DNA of 64,000 nt, taken from NCBI GenBank assembly GCA_964509885.1, contig CAZDZL010000006.1, positions 40,843-104,842 on the forward strand. Reading direction: 5' to 3'. This document shows, one piece after another, positions 15,703-24,610 of the stretch (positions within the stretch are counted from its first letter, which is position 1; the number at the start of each line of letters is the position of its first letter). The translations under genes and the position numbers were made by a program. This DNA is from Palsa-1447 sp964509885 (GTDB lineage Bacteria > Verrucomicrobiota > Verrucomicrobiia > Opitutales > Opitutaceae). Below the pieces are notes generated by a model. That model did not search any database. It was not told where the DNA came from and saw only the letters and a list, made by a program, of their open reading frames with translations.

Positions 15703-17142
15703 TCACACAGGCGCGGCAGTCTTGCCACCCGAATCCTCGACGGCACGCGCCGCGCCCGCCATGGAGGCGGCCGCTCCCTGCCCGGCCCACCCAAGCCCGC
15801 CGTACACGGACCCCAGAAACGGGGAGCTGGCGGCCGCGGTGGCGCCGGAAAGGCGCTCGCCCGCGCCCGGTCCCGGTGCCAGGAACCCAGTCCCCACCCC
15901 CATCCCCGCGTCCCGGGCCATGCTCACCGCAAACCTCCCCGACGCGGCTCCGTACTGCGCCGTGGAACCGGCCGCCTGCGCCATGAAGAGCGCCCCCGTG
16001 GACAGGAGCTTGTGAAGGAACAGGGGGCCCAGGAGGGACACGATGACCACCCAGAGCACAAAGCCGAGGCCGCCGACAAGGATCGAGAGGAGCGCGGTCA
16101 GGTTGCCCATGAACCAGTTGCCGAGCGCCGCCTCGGTCGCGTGGATCTGGGCCTCGGTCGGCGCGCTCGTCGTGATGGACGCCCACTGCAGGACGCCGAC
16201 CATGTCAGGCACCCGGCTGGTTCCCGCGATGAGCGACACCAGAGCGTTGTAGAGCGAGATCGTCCCGGTGTGCCCTATGGCCCAGGCCACGGGCCACAGC
16301 GCGAGGGAGGCCATGTGCATGACGTAGCTCTGCGCCGCCTGCCGGCTGAAGTGCCCCTCCGGGAGCGAGAACATGCCAATGAAGAGCGGGAGCATCATCG
16401 TTCCCGACACGGCTAGGAAGAAGCGCAGTTGCTCCATGAACCAGACGATCGCGGCGGCGGAGAGGAGAAGAAGGTAGAGCGGGATGATCGTGAGAGCGAT
16501 CAGCAGGCACTTGAGGAGCGCCGATCCCATGCCGGCGGTCATCGCGATCATGCGCACCATCCCGTTCCATGTCTGCGCGGCTCCCGACGCGTAGTCTGCC
16601 GCCGTGTCCCACACCGCGACCCCGAAGGCCTCCAGATAGCCGAGCACGCTTCCGTCGTTGGCGCTTCCAATCAGGGCCTGCCGGCCCCGGCCGCCCGGGC
16701 CCGGCGCGGACGCGCCCTGGGCGAGCGCGCCGCGCCTGAGAATGTCGAAGAGCTGGTTGAGCTCCGGCATGGCGTACGCGGCCTTGACGCACGCGGCGGT
16801 GAGGTTGCGCGGCCCTCCGGGAGAGGACGCATAGACGGAGTCGGCGCCTTGCATGGCGGCGCGCATGAGGAACGGCCCGCCCATCATCGCCGCAATGACG
16901 ATCCACGTCCGCGCGATCTCGCCCATTTTGCCCTCCCCGCCCGAGCGCTGCGCCCTGAGCACGAAGCCCCAGAGGGCGAAGAGGGCGCCGAACCCCGTGA
17001 AGATCCAGCCTATTGTCCCCAGGACCGCGGGCTGGCCGCCCACGCTCTCGGTGAGGCCGCGGAACACGACGCTCCCGTCATACGCGTTGAAGACGTCCAG
17101 CAGGTCCGAGGCCGGCGCGGCCTGCGCGAACATGGTCGTCAC
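15703..17142 (-). CDS. VirB6/TrbL-like type IV secretion membrane protein
   Basis: 479-residue polytopic inner-membrane protein. Hydrophobic segments lie near residues 40-62, 78-98, 205-235, 240-265, 275-300 and 345-385, a layout typical of VirB6/TrbL. The C-terminal 90 residues are glycine/alanine-rich and cytoplasmic or periplasmic in character, as in TrbL. In type IV secretion systems this protein forms the inner-membrane channel. The ATG at 17142 overlaps the stop of the VirB5/TrbJ gene (ATGA). Assignment rests on topology and neighbours. Confidence 0.75.
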   Translation of the reverse strand: MTTMFAQAAPASDLLDVFNAYDGSVVFRGLTESVGGQPAVLGTIGWIFTGFGALFALWGFVLRAQRSGGEGKMGEIARTWIVIAAMMGGPFLMRAAMQGADSVYASSPGGPRNLTAACVKAAYAMPELNQLFDILRRGALAQGASAPGPGGRGRQALIGSANDGSVLGYLEAFGVAVWDTAADYASGAAQTWNGMVRMIAMTAGMGSALLKCLLIALTIIPLYLLLLSAAAIVWFMEQLRFFLAVSGTMMLPLFIGMFSLPEGHFSRQAAQSYVMHMASLALWPVAWAIGHTGTISLYNALVSLIAGTSRVPDMVGVLQWASITTSAPTEAQIHATEAALGNWFMGNLTALLSILVGGLGFVLWVVIVSLLGPLFLHKLLSTGALFMAQAAGSTAQYGAASGRFAVSMARDAGMGVGTGFLAPGPGAGERLSGATAAASSPFLGSVYGGLGWAGQGAAASMAGAARAVEDSGGKTAAPV

Positions 17143-18053
17143 GGGGACGCCCCCCCCGCATCAGCCGTCGTCCAGAGCCTCACCTGCCCGTAGTCGGGCG
17201 CGGGAGCCGGCGTCACCGTCTTGCGAAGCGTCGCCAGGCGCTGGGCCTGAGCCCCCTGCTCGCGCGCCGCAAGATCGGCGTTCAGGAGCGCCGACTCGGC
17301 GAGCAGGCTCTCGTCCTGCGCCTTGGAGCTCACGGCGGCCCGGGTGCGCTCCTGCCTGTCGGATAGGTCGAGGTCATCAAGGATGGCCCTGCGGCGTGCG
17401 TCCATGACCTGGCTCTGCGACTGGAGCTGGCTGATCTCCGCGAGCACGGCCTGTTTTGCGGATTCCGTGGTGGACGCCCTGAATTGGCTCCAGGCGAGGG
17501 CGAGCTCGGACGAGACCGAGGCCCTCGCCGACTGTTCGCCGGCGATCTGGTCCCTAAGCCGCCCGGAGGCGTCCGCGCGCTGCGCGAGGCCGGCATAGAG
17601 GGAGGGGTCGCGCGCCTGCGCCTGGCCGAATACCCGCATCGCCGACCCCGCGCCCGAGGCATCGAGAAGAGCGGCCGCGCCCAGCAGGCGCTGCGACGAT
17701 CCCATGGCCTGCCACGCGCCCAGCAGGTCCGCGTCGGTCTGCGCCCCGCCCTCCAATCGGTTGATCTCGCCCGTGATCGCCTGAAGGTCCCTCAGCGCGG
17801 CCACGGCGGCCCTGGGGTCGCCCGCGTAGGCGCGCAGGTCGCCGACCGTCTGGAGGGTGCCCCGGGCCGCCGCCAGCTGGTCGTTCAGGCGCTCGAGCTC
17901 GGCCGCCCAGTTGGCCGCCTCGGCGGGGTTGGCGACCACCGTGACAAACGACACGTCGCCAATGCCCAGGAAGGCATGCGCCCGGCAGGGGGCGCAGGCG
18001 AGCGCCACGAGGGCGGCCCCGGCGCGCAGGGCCCATCCGCAGGGGGGCCTCAT
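17139..18053 (-). CDS. VirB5/TrbJ-like type IV secretion protein
   Basis: 304 residues with a signal peptide (1-26, ending CRAHA). The body is almost wholly helical and coiled-coil-like, rich in Ala, Gln and Arg, with the early VVANPAEAANWAAELERLNDQL segment characteristic of TrbJ. VirB5/TrbJ proteins are periplasmic minor pilus components. The ATG at 18053 overlaps the lipoprotein stop (ATGA). A longer reading from 18392 is rejected because it runs out of frame through the lipoprotein gene. Confidence 0.78.
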   Translation of the reverse strand: MRPPCGWALRAGAALVALACAPCRAHAFLGIGDVSFVTVVANPAEAANWAAELERLNDQLAAARGTLQTVGDLRAYAGDPRAAVAALRDLQAITGEINRLEGGAQTDADLLGAWQAMGSSQRLLGAAALLDASGAGSAMRVFGQAQARDPSLYAGLAQRADASGRLRDQIAGEQSARASVSSELALAWSQFRASTTESAKQAVLAEISQLQSQSQVMDARRRAILDDLDLSDRQERTRAAVSSKAQDESLLAESALLNADLAAREQGAQAQRLATLRKTVTPAPAPDYGQVRLWTTADAGGASP

Positions 18054-18355
18054 GGCTGCTGCGCGCCCGACGGGGCGGGCGCGGGCACGAACACGGGGAC
18101 CGCGACCGTCTCGGGAGCAAGCCTTCGGCCGTCGCGGGCGGTCCCGGAGTCCTCCCAGGTGTAGTATTCTGTCCTCCCGGCGGGGCTTGTCCCGCGCGGC
18201 GCCTCGAGCGCCTGCTTCGCCCAGTAGAGCCGCTTGACGGCGTCCGCGGAGCCGAGCAGGTAGCCCTCGTCGACCTTCCTGCCGGCCTCGCCGCGCGGGG
18301 CGGATTCGCAGCCCCCGAGAGCGAGGACCAGCATGAGGGTGAGGCCGGGTTTCAT
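18050..18355 (-). CDS. Small lipoprotein of the VirB-like operon
   Basis: 101 residues. A lipoprotein signal peptide with lipobox LGGC (Cys16) is clear. The mature part contains DAVKRLYWAKQALEAPRG and a proline/alanine-rich tail. Position between the VirB4 and VirB5 homologues resembles that of TrbK/TrbH or VirB7 lipoproteins, but no sequence match can be claimed. TrbK-type proteins act in entry exclusion. Starts inside the virB4-like stop (18352-18355). Confidence 0.8.
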   Translation of the reverse strand: MKPGLTLMLVLALGGCESAPRGEAGRKVDEGYLLGSADAVKRLYWAKQALEAPRGTSPAGRTEYYTWEDSGTARDGRRLAPETVAVPVFVPAPAPSGAQQP

Positions 18356-21075
18356 CGCGCCGCGACCCCCGACTCGGCGAGCACGCCGTCATATATCGAC
18401 GGATATTTCCCCAGGGCCTTCATCCGCCCGTCAAAGACGGCGCCCGAGGACTCAGCGACATAGAGCATCGCGGGATCGACCTCGACCCGGACCGTCCCGC
18501 ACACCGGTGCCGATGACTCCCTGGAAAAGAAGGTGAAGTACGAGGCCTTTGCCCCCGCCGCCTGGTGCTCCACCAGCGGGTGCTGCAGGATGGCCCTCTC
18601 GGCGGCCCCGGGAAGGCCAATCACCCGCGCGATCCGGCGCACCTGCTCCGCGTTGTTCTGGCGCATGAGGAAGTGCTGCTTGCACTGGCCGAGCAGGAGG
18701 TCGGTCAGGGCCGGGTCGATGTCGTCAATCTGGGACGGCTCCTGGAAGGCGCCGATGAACGCGCACCGGTATTTCCGCATCTGGGCGAGGAGCTCCTTAA
18801 CAAATTCGGTCGCTCCCGGGATGAGCAGGATCCTGCGCAGCTCGTCGAGGAGCATCACCTTGGACTGGGCCCTGGGAAGGGTGAGGATGTGCTGGCGCAC
18901 ATGGTCGAACACCACAAACCCGGCCAGCTCCTTGAGCGCCCCCTCGGGCAGGCGGCTCGTGTCGAAATGAAGCCCCGCTCCGCGGACCTCCACGTTGGTG
19001 GGACCGTCAATCAGCCCGCCCACGACGCCTCCCGCCCGAAGCCCCTTCGCGAGCTCGGACGACAGGAAGTCGAGCTCCGAGGCGACGCCCGCGCTGCGGT
19101 GGTGGGGCATGCGCCCGTGCCTCATGAGCGCCACCAGCCCGTCAAACCTCGGGTAGTCCCCGGCGCCGAGGAGGCTGAACACCATGGCGTCGAGGTTCCT
19201 GCGGCCCTGGGGATGAATGGAGTGGCGAACGACCTCGTCCTCGCCGGGGCCCGAGAGGAGCTCCGCGGCAGAGGCGGGATTTGTCCTCTCGAGCTCGAGC
19301 AGGGCGAGGTGCCCGTCGAGAATGTCGTCGTCTCCCGAGCGGATGCGCTCGGCGGCAAGGGAGCGCCGTGCCAGTCCCCGCCAGCGCTCCTCGCCCGCGT
19401 TCTTCCAGTCCTCCGCGCAGTCCTCGAAAAGGCTGCGGACGTACTCGCCGATCAGGCCCTCCCTGCGCCTGTTGCGGTCGTCGTCCCTTGAGAGGCCGAC
19501 GAGCTTCATGCAGGTCCTCACCACCCGGGCCACGGTCGCGGAGGTGAGCGGGAGGCCGAGCGTGTCGAACGGATTGAGCGTGCAGTCCCCCGACTCCCGC
19601 AGGACGAGGCTCCTCATCCCGCAGAGCTGCGCCTGCGTGACGAAGGCCATCCCCTCCTCCTGGTAGAAGCGGTAGGACCAGTCGCAGTCGGTCTGGCTCA
19701 TGAGGTCCATCAGGAGCGCCGATTTCCCGGATCCGTTCACGCCCACCACCATCGAATGCTGGGGGGTTCCGTTCGGCGTGACCAGGCGGACGCCAACCAC
19801 GCTGCGGCCGGGGCTGTCATAGAGCGCCTGAGCCTCGTCGAGGTGGCCGGTGAACGTCGAGGACAGGGGCATCAGGTCCGCGAGGTTGTGGTTCTCGACG
19901 TAGATGTCCCAACCCCTGTACGTGCCCCCGAGATTGCCCGGAATCGTCTCGTAGAAGAGGTGGCGGGCCTGCGCCGCGTTGTTGACCTGGATGAACTCGG
20001 CCCCGTCGATTCCCTGGAGCGCCGTGCGCATCGCGAGCGCCCTCGCGGCGATGGCCTCCTGGGTCTCCGCCCAGACGCGGACGACAAAGAGCATGTTGAA
20101 CGGGATGGTGGCCGAGGAGAGGAGCGAATCGATGCGCCCATGTCGCAGGCGGATGTCATTCTCGACGCCGGCCGCCCGCCTGTCGGACAGGAACGCGCTC
20201 AGCTCGTCGATCTCCCTGCGCAGCCGGTCGATCTCCCGGCCCACGGGCAGCGGACGGACGGCGACCGTGATCGAGGCCCCCCGGTTTACCGCGTCAAGTA
20301 CGGGGACGAGCATCCCGGGCCTCGTTCCCCTGGGAAGCTCGCGCATCACGAAGATCGCATGGTAGTTCCCGTCGAAGAAGAGAAGGTTGCTGCGCTCACC
20401 GCCGCCCGTCGCAAATGCGTCAAGGTCGCTCCTCAGGCAGTTGGCCCTGATGGACCGGCTCTCGTCGAATCCGACGTCGACTCCGCCCCCTGCCCCCGAG
20501 AAGAGCCGGGCCAGGCTCGGGTTCAGGAACTTCCTGAGGTGCAGGGCGTGGGCGGGGGTGTCCATGGGGGACCATCTGCCGAGCGAGTGGACCATCTCCA
20601 CCATGCGCAGCTGCGCGTCGAGGCCCGATGCCGCCTGGCGCAGGAACGCCTCGCACGAGGCGACGGATCGCACATCCCTCGCCGTCAGGCCGTCGCACCG
20701 CCTGCCGACGTAGACGTGCACGCGCTCGCGCCTGAGGCTGCCCTCGGCGAGCCTCTGCTCGTAGTAGGCGCGGCGCACGGAGCAGGTCCTTCGGCACCAG
20801 GGCGAGCCCCCCTGCTTCCTCTCGGAATACGCCTCCAGCGCGGCCGCGAAGTCGTCCTCGACCGTCCATTGGACCTGGAGCGACGCGGAGGGCCCCGCAA
20901 CCGCCAGCAGCTGGGCATTCTGACGGCGAAGATCGAGGATTGTCCTGTTGTCGGCGCTGCGCAGGTCGGGGACCTCGACCCGCGCTCCCCGGGACAGGCA
21001 CGTCCGCGCATCCAGCGCGGGACCCCACCAGAGCATGTCGCGCTCAAACCATCCGACGGGAAAGGACCGGGACAT
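18352..21075 (-). CDS. VirB4/TrbE-like type IV secretion ATPase
   Basis: 907 residues, the size of VirB4/TrbE, the ATPase that powers pilus assembly and transfer at the inner membrane. Walker A is GVNGSGKS at residues 445-452. Walker B is MLLDE (Asp744-Glu745). The FQEPSQIDDI segment and LLLGQCKQHFLMRQ near 770-800 are typical of the family's C-terminal RecA-like domain. The ATG at 21075 is two bases after the virB3-like stop. The frame stays open upstream to 21546, but that part is the out-of-frame shadow of virB3. No virB11 or coupling-protein ATPase is nearby. Confidence 0.92.
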   Translation of the reverse strand: MSRSFPVGWFERDMLWWGPALDARTCLSRGARVEVPDLRSADNRTILDLRRQNAQLLAVAGPSASLQVQWTVEDDFAAALEAYSERKQGGSPWCRRTCSVRRAYYEQRLAEGSLRRERVHVYVGRRCDGLTARDVRSVASCEAFLRQAASGLDAQLRMVEMVHSLGRWSPMDTPAHALHLRKFLNPSLARLFSGAGGGVDVGFDESRSIRANCLRSDLDAFATGGGERSNLLFFDGNYHAIFVMRELPRGTRPGMLVPVLDAVNRGASITVAVRPLPVGREIDRLRREIDELSAFLSDRRAAGVENDIRLRHGRIDSLLSSATIPFNMLFVVRVWAETQEAIAARALAMRTALQGIDGAEFIQVNNAAQARHLFYETIPGNLGGTYRGWDIYVENHNLADLMPLSSTFTGHLDEAQALYDSPGRSVVGVRLVTPNGTPQHSMVVGVNGSGKSALLMDLMSQTDCDWSYRFYQEEGMAFVTQAQLCGMRSLVLRESGDCTLNPFDTLGLPLTSATVARVVRTCMKLVGLSRDDDRNRRREGLIGEYVRSLFEDCAEDWKNAGEERWRGLARRSLAAERIRSGDDDILDGHLALLELERTNPASAAELLSGPGEDEVVRHSIHPQGRRNLDAMVFSLLGAGDYPRFDGLVALMRHGRMPHHRSAGVASELDFLSSELAKGLRAGGVVGGLIDGPTNVEVRGAGLHFDTSRLPEGALKELAGFVVFDHVRQHILTLPRAQSKVMLLDELRRILLIPGATEFVKELLAQMRKYRCAFIGAFQEPSQIDDIDPALTDLLLGQCKQHFLMRQNNAEQVRRIARVIGLPGAAERAILQHPLVEHQAAGAKASYFTFFSRESSAPVCGTVRVEVDPAMLYVAESSGAVFDGRMKALGKYPSIYDGVLAESGVAAR

Positions 21076-21077
21076 GG

Positions 21078-21521
21078 TCAGCCTTTGGGCCCGCGCAGCG
21101 GATGCGGGAGGTCGGCCGCTCGCCCGGGTCCGGTTGCGGCCGTTGCGTCGACGATGAGGCGAGGCAGAATCGGGATCGCCGGGATCGGCGGATCCGTGAA
21201 GTCGAGCCTGATGCCGAGCGCCGTCGCCCACAGGTCGCCCTTGAAATGGGGGGGCCTCCCTACGACCAGCAGCCGCAGGTACGCGAAGCCCGTGGCGAAT
21301 GGCAGCGCCGCGATGACCGTCCGCGCGAGCCACCGGCTCCCGTCCGCGCCCTCGCCAATGAAAAACCGGAGCGCGAGCGCGATGCTTGCGATCAGGCCCG
21401 CGAACAGCGGCCAGAGGTCGTTGAACCCGACCCCGTCGAAACCGAGGTACCCCACCCTCGCCCTCCGGCCCGTGTTGCTTGGGGTATAGGGAAGCGCGGG
21501 CTCCTCGGAATCGGGCTGCAT
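21078..21521 (-). CDS. VirB3-like type IV secretion membrane protein
   Basis: 147 residues with two adjacent membrane segments (about 39-56 and 68-88) and a short soluble tail. Size, topology and position directly before the VirB4 homologue match VirB3/TrbD. The sequence is too divergent to assign by motif. The tail after residue 90 (HFKGDLWATALGIRLDF) is longer than in classical VirB3. Confidence 0.65.
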   Translation of the reverse strand: MQPDSEEPALPYTPSNTGRRARVGYLGFDGVGFNDLWPLFAGLIASIALALRFFIGEGADGSRWLARTVIAALPFATGFAYLRLLVVGRPPHFKGDLWATALGIRLDFTDPPIPAIPILPRLIVDATAATGPGRAADLPHPLRGPKG

Positions 21522-21542
21522 GGCGGGTATGCTGTTCCGGTT

Positions 21543-21842
21543 TCACCAGGCCGGGAGACTCCCGAGGGTCCAGACGGGATTGATTATCCCGATCCTAATC
21601 GAGAACCAGTAGACGCCGGCGGAGATGGCGGGTATCCCGATCGCCCAGGCCGCCTCCTCGAGCTTGTCCTGCTTGTCCTGGGCGCGGTAGGCGCGCTGCG
21701 CGTGCTTGATACCCTGCCAGACCGAACCCGCGAGGCCCAGGGTGAAGAGCCACCCGAGGACATCGGTCGCCTGAAACGCCGACGCGAGGAGAAAGTGGGC
21801 GACGGGCCGAATGTGCATGTTGTTAGACATGTCTAACGTCAT
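21543..21842 (-). CDS. Small membrane protein at the VirB2/pilin position
   Basis: 99 residues with two hydrophobic stretches (about 22-42 and 64-86) separated by a charged loop (AQRAYRAQDKQDKLEE). This matches VirB2/TrbC pilin topology and gene order, although the usual long signal peptide is absent, so the call is tentative. Possible starts are ATGs at 21842, 21830 and 21818; the 16-bp palindrome at 21822-21837 lies across them. If the last is used, the palindrome sits directly upstream as an operator. First gene of the operon. Confidence 0.6.
   Translation of the reverse strand: MTLDMSNNMHIRPVAHFLLASAFQATDVLGWLFTLGLAGSVWQGIKHAQRAYRAQDKQDKLEEAAWAIGIPAISAGVYWFSIRIGIINPVWTLGSLPAW
21822..21837. 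promoter_or_regulatory. Perfect 16-bp palindrome at the head of the VirB-like operon
   Basis: GTTAGACATGTCTAAC reads the same on both strands. It overlaps the start-codon region of the first operon gene and faces the divergent gene at 21936. It looks like a dimeric repressor operator; the regulator is unknown. Confidence 0.55.
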
Positions 21843-21935
21843 GTTTTAATCAAGGCCTTTTTAGGAATTTTCGCTGCGCGCCCGGCAGGCAGAAGGCTTG
21901 CGTGGGTCCATGCTCGCAGTCCAATTGTTGCCCCA

Positions 21936-23228
21936 ATGAGCCGACCGACGATCTTGGGCCTGGTGCTGCTCCTGTTTCCTTTGGCGTGCGTGCCCCTCTC
22001 CCTGTCTGTAAGGGGCGGCAACTTCGCCGACGACGAGCTCAGCTACTACCTGCCCTCCATCGAGCGGATTTCGGCACATTGGCCCTCGGTTGACCTCGTC
22101 GGCGACTCAACGTCGGCGACGAGCCCGGGATACTGCTACTTCCTCGCCGGCGTCTCCCGGATTTCGGGGAAAGGCCTCAGGGCCTTCAGGTTCATCACGA
22201 TTGGATTGAGCACGGCCTGCCTGCTGCTCCTTTGCGCCCAGTTTCCTCCGAGGCAGGGCCTCGCGGCGGGAATGGCGATCCTTCCCCTCGCAGCCTCGAA
22301 TTTTTTCATAAAATCCGCGTCGTGGATCGTCACGGACAACGCGGCCCTCCTGCTCGCTTGCGCGTCGCTTGTGTCAGTCGTGAGATGCGCAGATGACACG
22401 GGGTGGGCGTTCCCGGCGGGACTCTCCGCGACCGCCGCCGTCTTTGTGCGCCAGCTGCATGCATGGCTCGTGGCCCCCATAGCGTGGGCGATCCTGGTCG
22501 CGCGGCCGATCAAGGGCACCTCATCCTCCCCCCTCATGCGGTCGTTCGCCTGGTCCGCGCTGCTGCCGCCCCTCGCAATGCTGTGCTGGCTGCGCCTCGC
22601 GTGGGGCGGGTTTGTGCCGCCCGCCTGGCAGAAGGCGGTTGGACTCAGCATCCATCCCGCAAGCGCGGCATGCGCGCTTTCGATCTTTGCGGCATTTGGA
22701 GTCTTCTATCTTCTGTCGGTCGATGCGCCTGAGAATCTGCTCAGGTTGGCGCGGGGAAGCGGGGCCGCAGCCGGGGCCGCAGCCGGATTCCTGGCCGCCG
22801 TGGTATCGCCGAACGTGATGGACCGGGACGCCGGGCGCTGGGGCGGATATTTCTGGGCGCTGGTCGGGCATTCCCCCGCCCTGGCGGGCCGCTCTTTGCC
22901 CGTCGTCGCCGGCTCCGCTTTGGGCGGGGCGCTTCTGGCGTTCATGACCTCCCGGCTGCGGAGCTTCGCCGGAACAGCGGTGGCTTCGATCTGGCTGGTC
23001 TCGGTGGCTTCCTGGATCGGATGTTGCACGCTGAACCCGCTCGCCTTTCAGCGCTACTTCGAGCCGCCGGTCCTTGTCTTCCTCATCGTCTGGCTGGCGA
23101 TCGTGATCAAGGCCCAGCCGAGCGTTGCCCCGCCGTCGCGCATTTTCGCTCCCCTTGCCTTCCTTTCCGTTCTTCAGGCGGCCATAACCGTCTTCACCAC
23201 CTATATCCCGGTCCTTTCAGCCGCCTGA
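21936..23228 (+). CDS. Polytopic membrane protein resembling ALG10/DIE2 glucosyltransferases (GT-C fold)
   Basis: 430 residues with about ten membrane segments. The first periplasmic loop has the GT-C acidic motif (DDELSYYLP), then SATSPGYCYFLAG and, later, a VFVRQLHAW segment. These match in order the DEIFH..Q, TPPG and FRQTN signatures of eukaryotic ALG10 as I recall them. GT-C enzymes use lipid-linked sugars, so this one probably adds a sugar to a membrane-bound glycan. It is divergent from the VirB-like operon and followed by a convergent acyltransferase. The function is inferred from remote similarity. Confidence 0.7.
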   Translation: MSRPTILGLVLLLFPLACVPLSLSVRGGNFADDELSYYLPSIERISAHWPSVDLVGDSTSATSPGYCYFLAGVSRISGKGLRAFRFITIGLSTACLLLLCAQFPPRQGLAAGMAILPLAASNFFIKSASWIVTDNAALLLACASLVSVVRCADDTGWAFPAGLSATAAVFVRQLHAWLVAPIAWAILVARPIKGTSSSPLMRSFAWSALLPPLAMLCWLRLAWGGFVPPAWQKAVGLSIHPASAACALSIFAAFGVFYLLSVDAPENLLRLARGSGAAAGAAAGFLAAVVSPNVMDRDAGRWGGYFWALVGHSPALAGRSLPVVAGSALGGALLAFMTSRLRSFAGTAVASIWLVSVASWIGCCTLNPLAFQRYFEPPVLVFLIVWLAIVIKAQPSVAPPSRIFAPLAFLSVLQAAITVFTTYIPVLSAA

Positions 23229-23413
23229 GGTTGCGCGGCGCAGCATGGGCATCGAACGCTGCGGCGGCGACATGCAGGGGATAAATCGGTGTTTTGCCGT
23301 GTTTCGTTAGCCTTCCACCGAGGCCGGGGCCGATGCGCATGGCCATCCCATCGGCCTACGACGCATGGTCCGGGAGGTTGCCACGCAGGGTATGTCTCAA
23401 ACTCCCGATGCCC

Positions 23414-24538
23414 TTAGATCGCCCTCCTGCGCCAGTGCTCAACCGGCAGTTCCACAAGTCGATTGAGTATTTTGGCGCCGGCAATGGCGACGGCTATTCC
23501 AACCACCCAAACCAGGATAAACCAATTCGAAGTGGATGGCACCCACCGACCGAGGAGATTCTCGAAAGGGGAGATCAGCGGAACATGAATCAGGTAAAGC
23601 GAATAGGACATCCCGCCCGCCCAGACCATCGGGCCCATCAATTTCAATTTCGCCAAACCGACGTCCCATTTCCACACAAAGGCCAATATGAAGGCCGTGG
23701 CGACTGCCGATATTCTTCCGGCCCCACCGTAATTCGGCCAGAAGGCCGATGCGGCGAGCATAAGCGCAAGCAAGCTGTATCCGCTCGCTCGTGATTCCCG
23801 GCGGGCGGCCCACCAAGCCGCAACGCCAGCGAAAAATTCAGGCCAGAGTTCCAGGACACGCCACGGCGGAGAAACCACATGGGCAACCCATGGAGCAAAG
23901 CAAAGCAAACTGCCCGCCAAGAACACGAAAGGGGCTGATCCTATGCGTCTTCGCGTCACCTGAAGGGCAATCGCGGCGCACAGGTAGAAACCCAATTCAT
24001 AGACAAGCGACCAGCTCACCATCAGATAAGAATCTCGGCCAAAGTAAGGCTCCAGGATAAGAAAGGAGGTAAACCATCCCGAAAATCCGTTTGGCACGAC
24101 GCCTGCCAGTTGGTTCGTGTTGAATGGCAACGCGACAATTCGTATCACAATGGCCACTACAAGCGCCACCCAGTAGGTCGGGTAAATCCGCAAAACCCGT
24201 TCAATTGCGAAATGAATCCCAGGCTCACCTCTGGCGTGTCCTTTTGCAACGCGCTCGGCAATGCACCACCCGCTGATCACAAAAAACACGTGAACGCCAA
24301 GCCAGCCCCACTGACTGGCCACCCGAACTAGCCTCAGGGTGCCAGGAAGACCATCCGTTGGGAATGCACCGAGGCTATGGAACAGAAGCACCCACAGGCT
24401 CGCCAGGCCTCGCGCGGCCTCGAGAAAATGAAAACGGCCTGTGGGTTTTACCTGGGACGCGACTTTGCCAGGCGTGGACGAGATTCCCAATTCAGACTGG
24501 ACACGCCACAGCATCTCGGGCGAACGCTTCTCCAACAT
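23414..24538 (-). CDS. Acyltransferase 3 (OafA-like) membrane protein
   Basis: About 374 residues from the ATG at 24538; a TTG at 24574 is also open in frame. Ten hydrophobic segments. Family motifs: FLEAARGLASLWVLLFHS (Arg and His of the active site), HVFFVISGW and ERVLRIYPTYW. Such proteins transfer acetyl or other acyl groups to cell-surface sugars. The gene is visibly more AT-rich than its neighbours and is followed in the 185 bases before 23414 by no recognisable feature. It abuts tRNA-Gly, so lateral acquisition is plausible. Confidence 0.93.
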   Translation of the reverse strand: MLEKRSPEMLWRVQSELGISSTPGKVASQVKPTGRFHFLEAARGLASLWVLLFHSLGAFPTDGLPGTLRLVRVASQWGWLGVHVFFVISGWCIAERVAKGHARGEPGIHFAIERVLRIYPTYWVALVVAIVIRIVALPFNTNQLAGVVPNGFSGWFTSFLILEPYFGRDSYLMVSWSLVYELGFYLCAAIALQVTRRRIGSAPFVFLAGSLLCFAPWVAHVVSPPWRVLELWPEFFAGVAAWWAARRESRASGYSLLALMLAASAFWPNYGGAGRISAVATAFILAFVWKWDVGLAKLKLMGPMVWAGGMSYSLYLIHVPLISPFENLLGRWVPSTSNWFILVWVVGIAVAIAGAKILNRLVELPVEHWRRRAI

Positions 24539-24610
24539 GTACCAAGCGGTGAGGCGAAAGCCATAGACAGCCAAGAAAATACGCTCAGAGGTAAGATGTC
24601 GGCTCCGAAT

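Noticed and set aside
15690..15794. An N-terminal extension of the DUF2937 protein
   Set aside because: It would lie inside the VirB6-like gene and its arginine/proline-rich translation is unlike the family.
18352..21546. A 1064-residue VirB4 with an N-terminal extension
   Set aside because: The first 157 residues are the out-of-frame shadow of the virB3-like gene; the ATG at 21075 fits the family.
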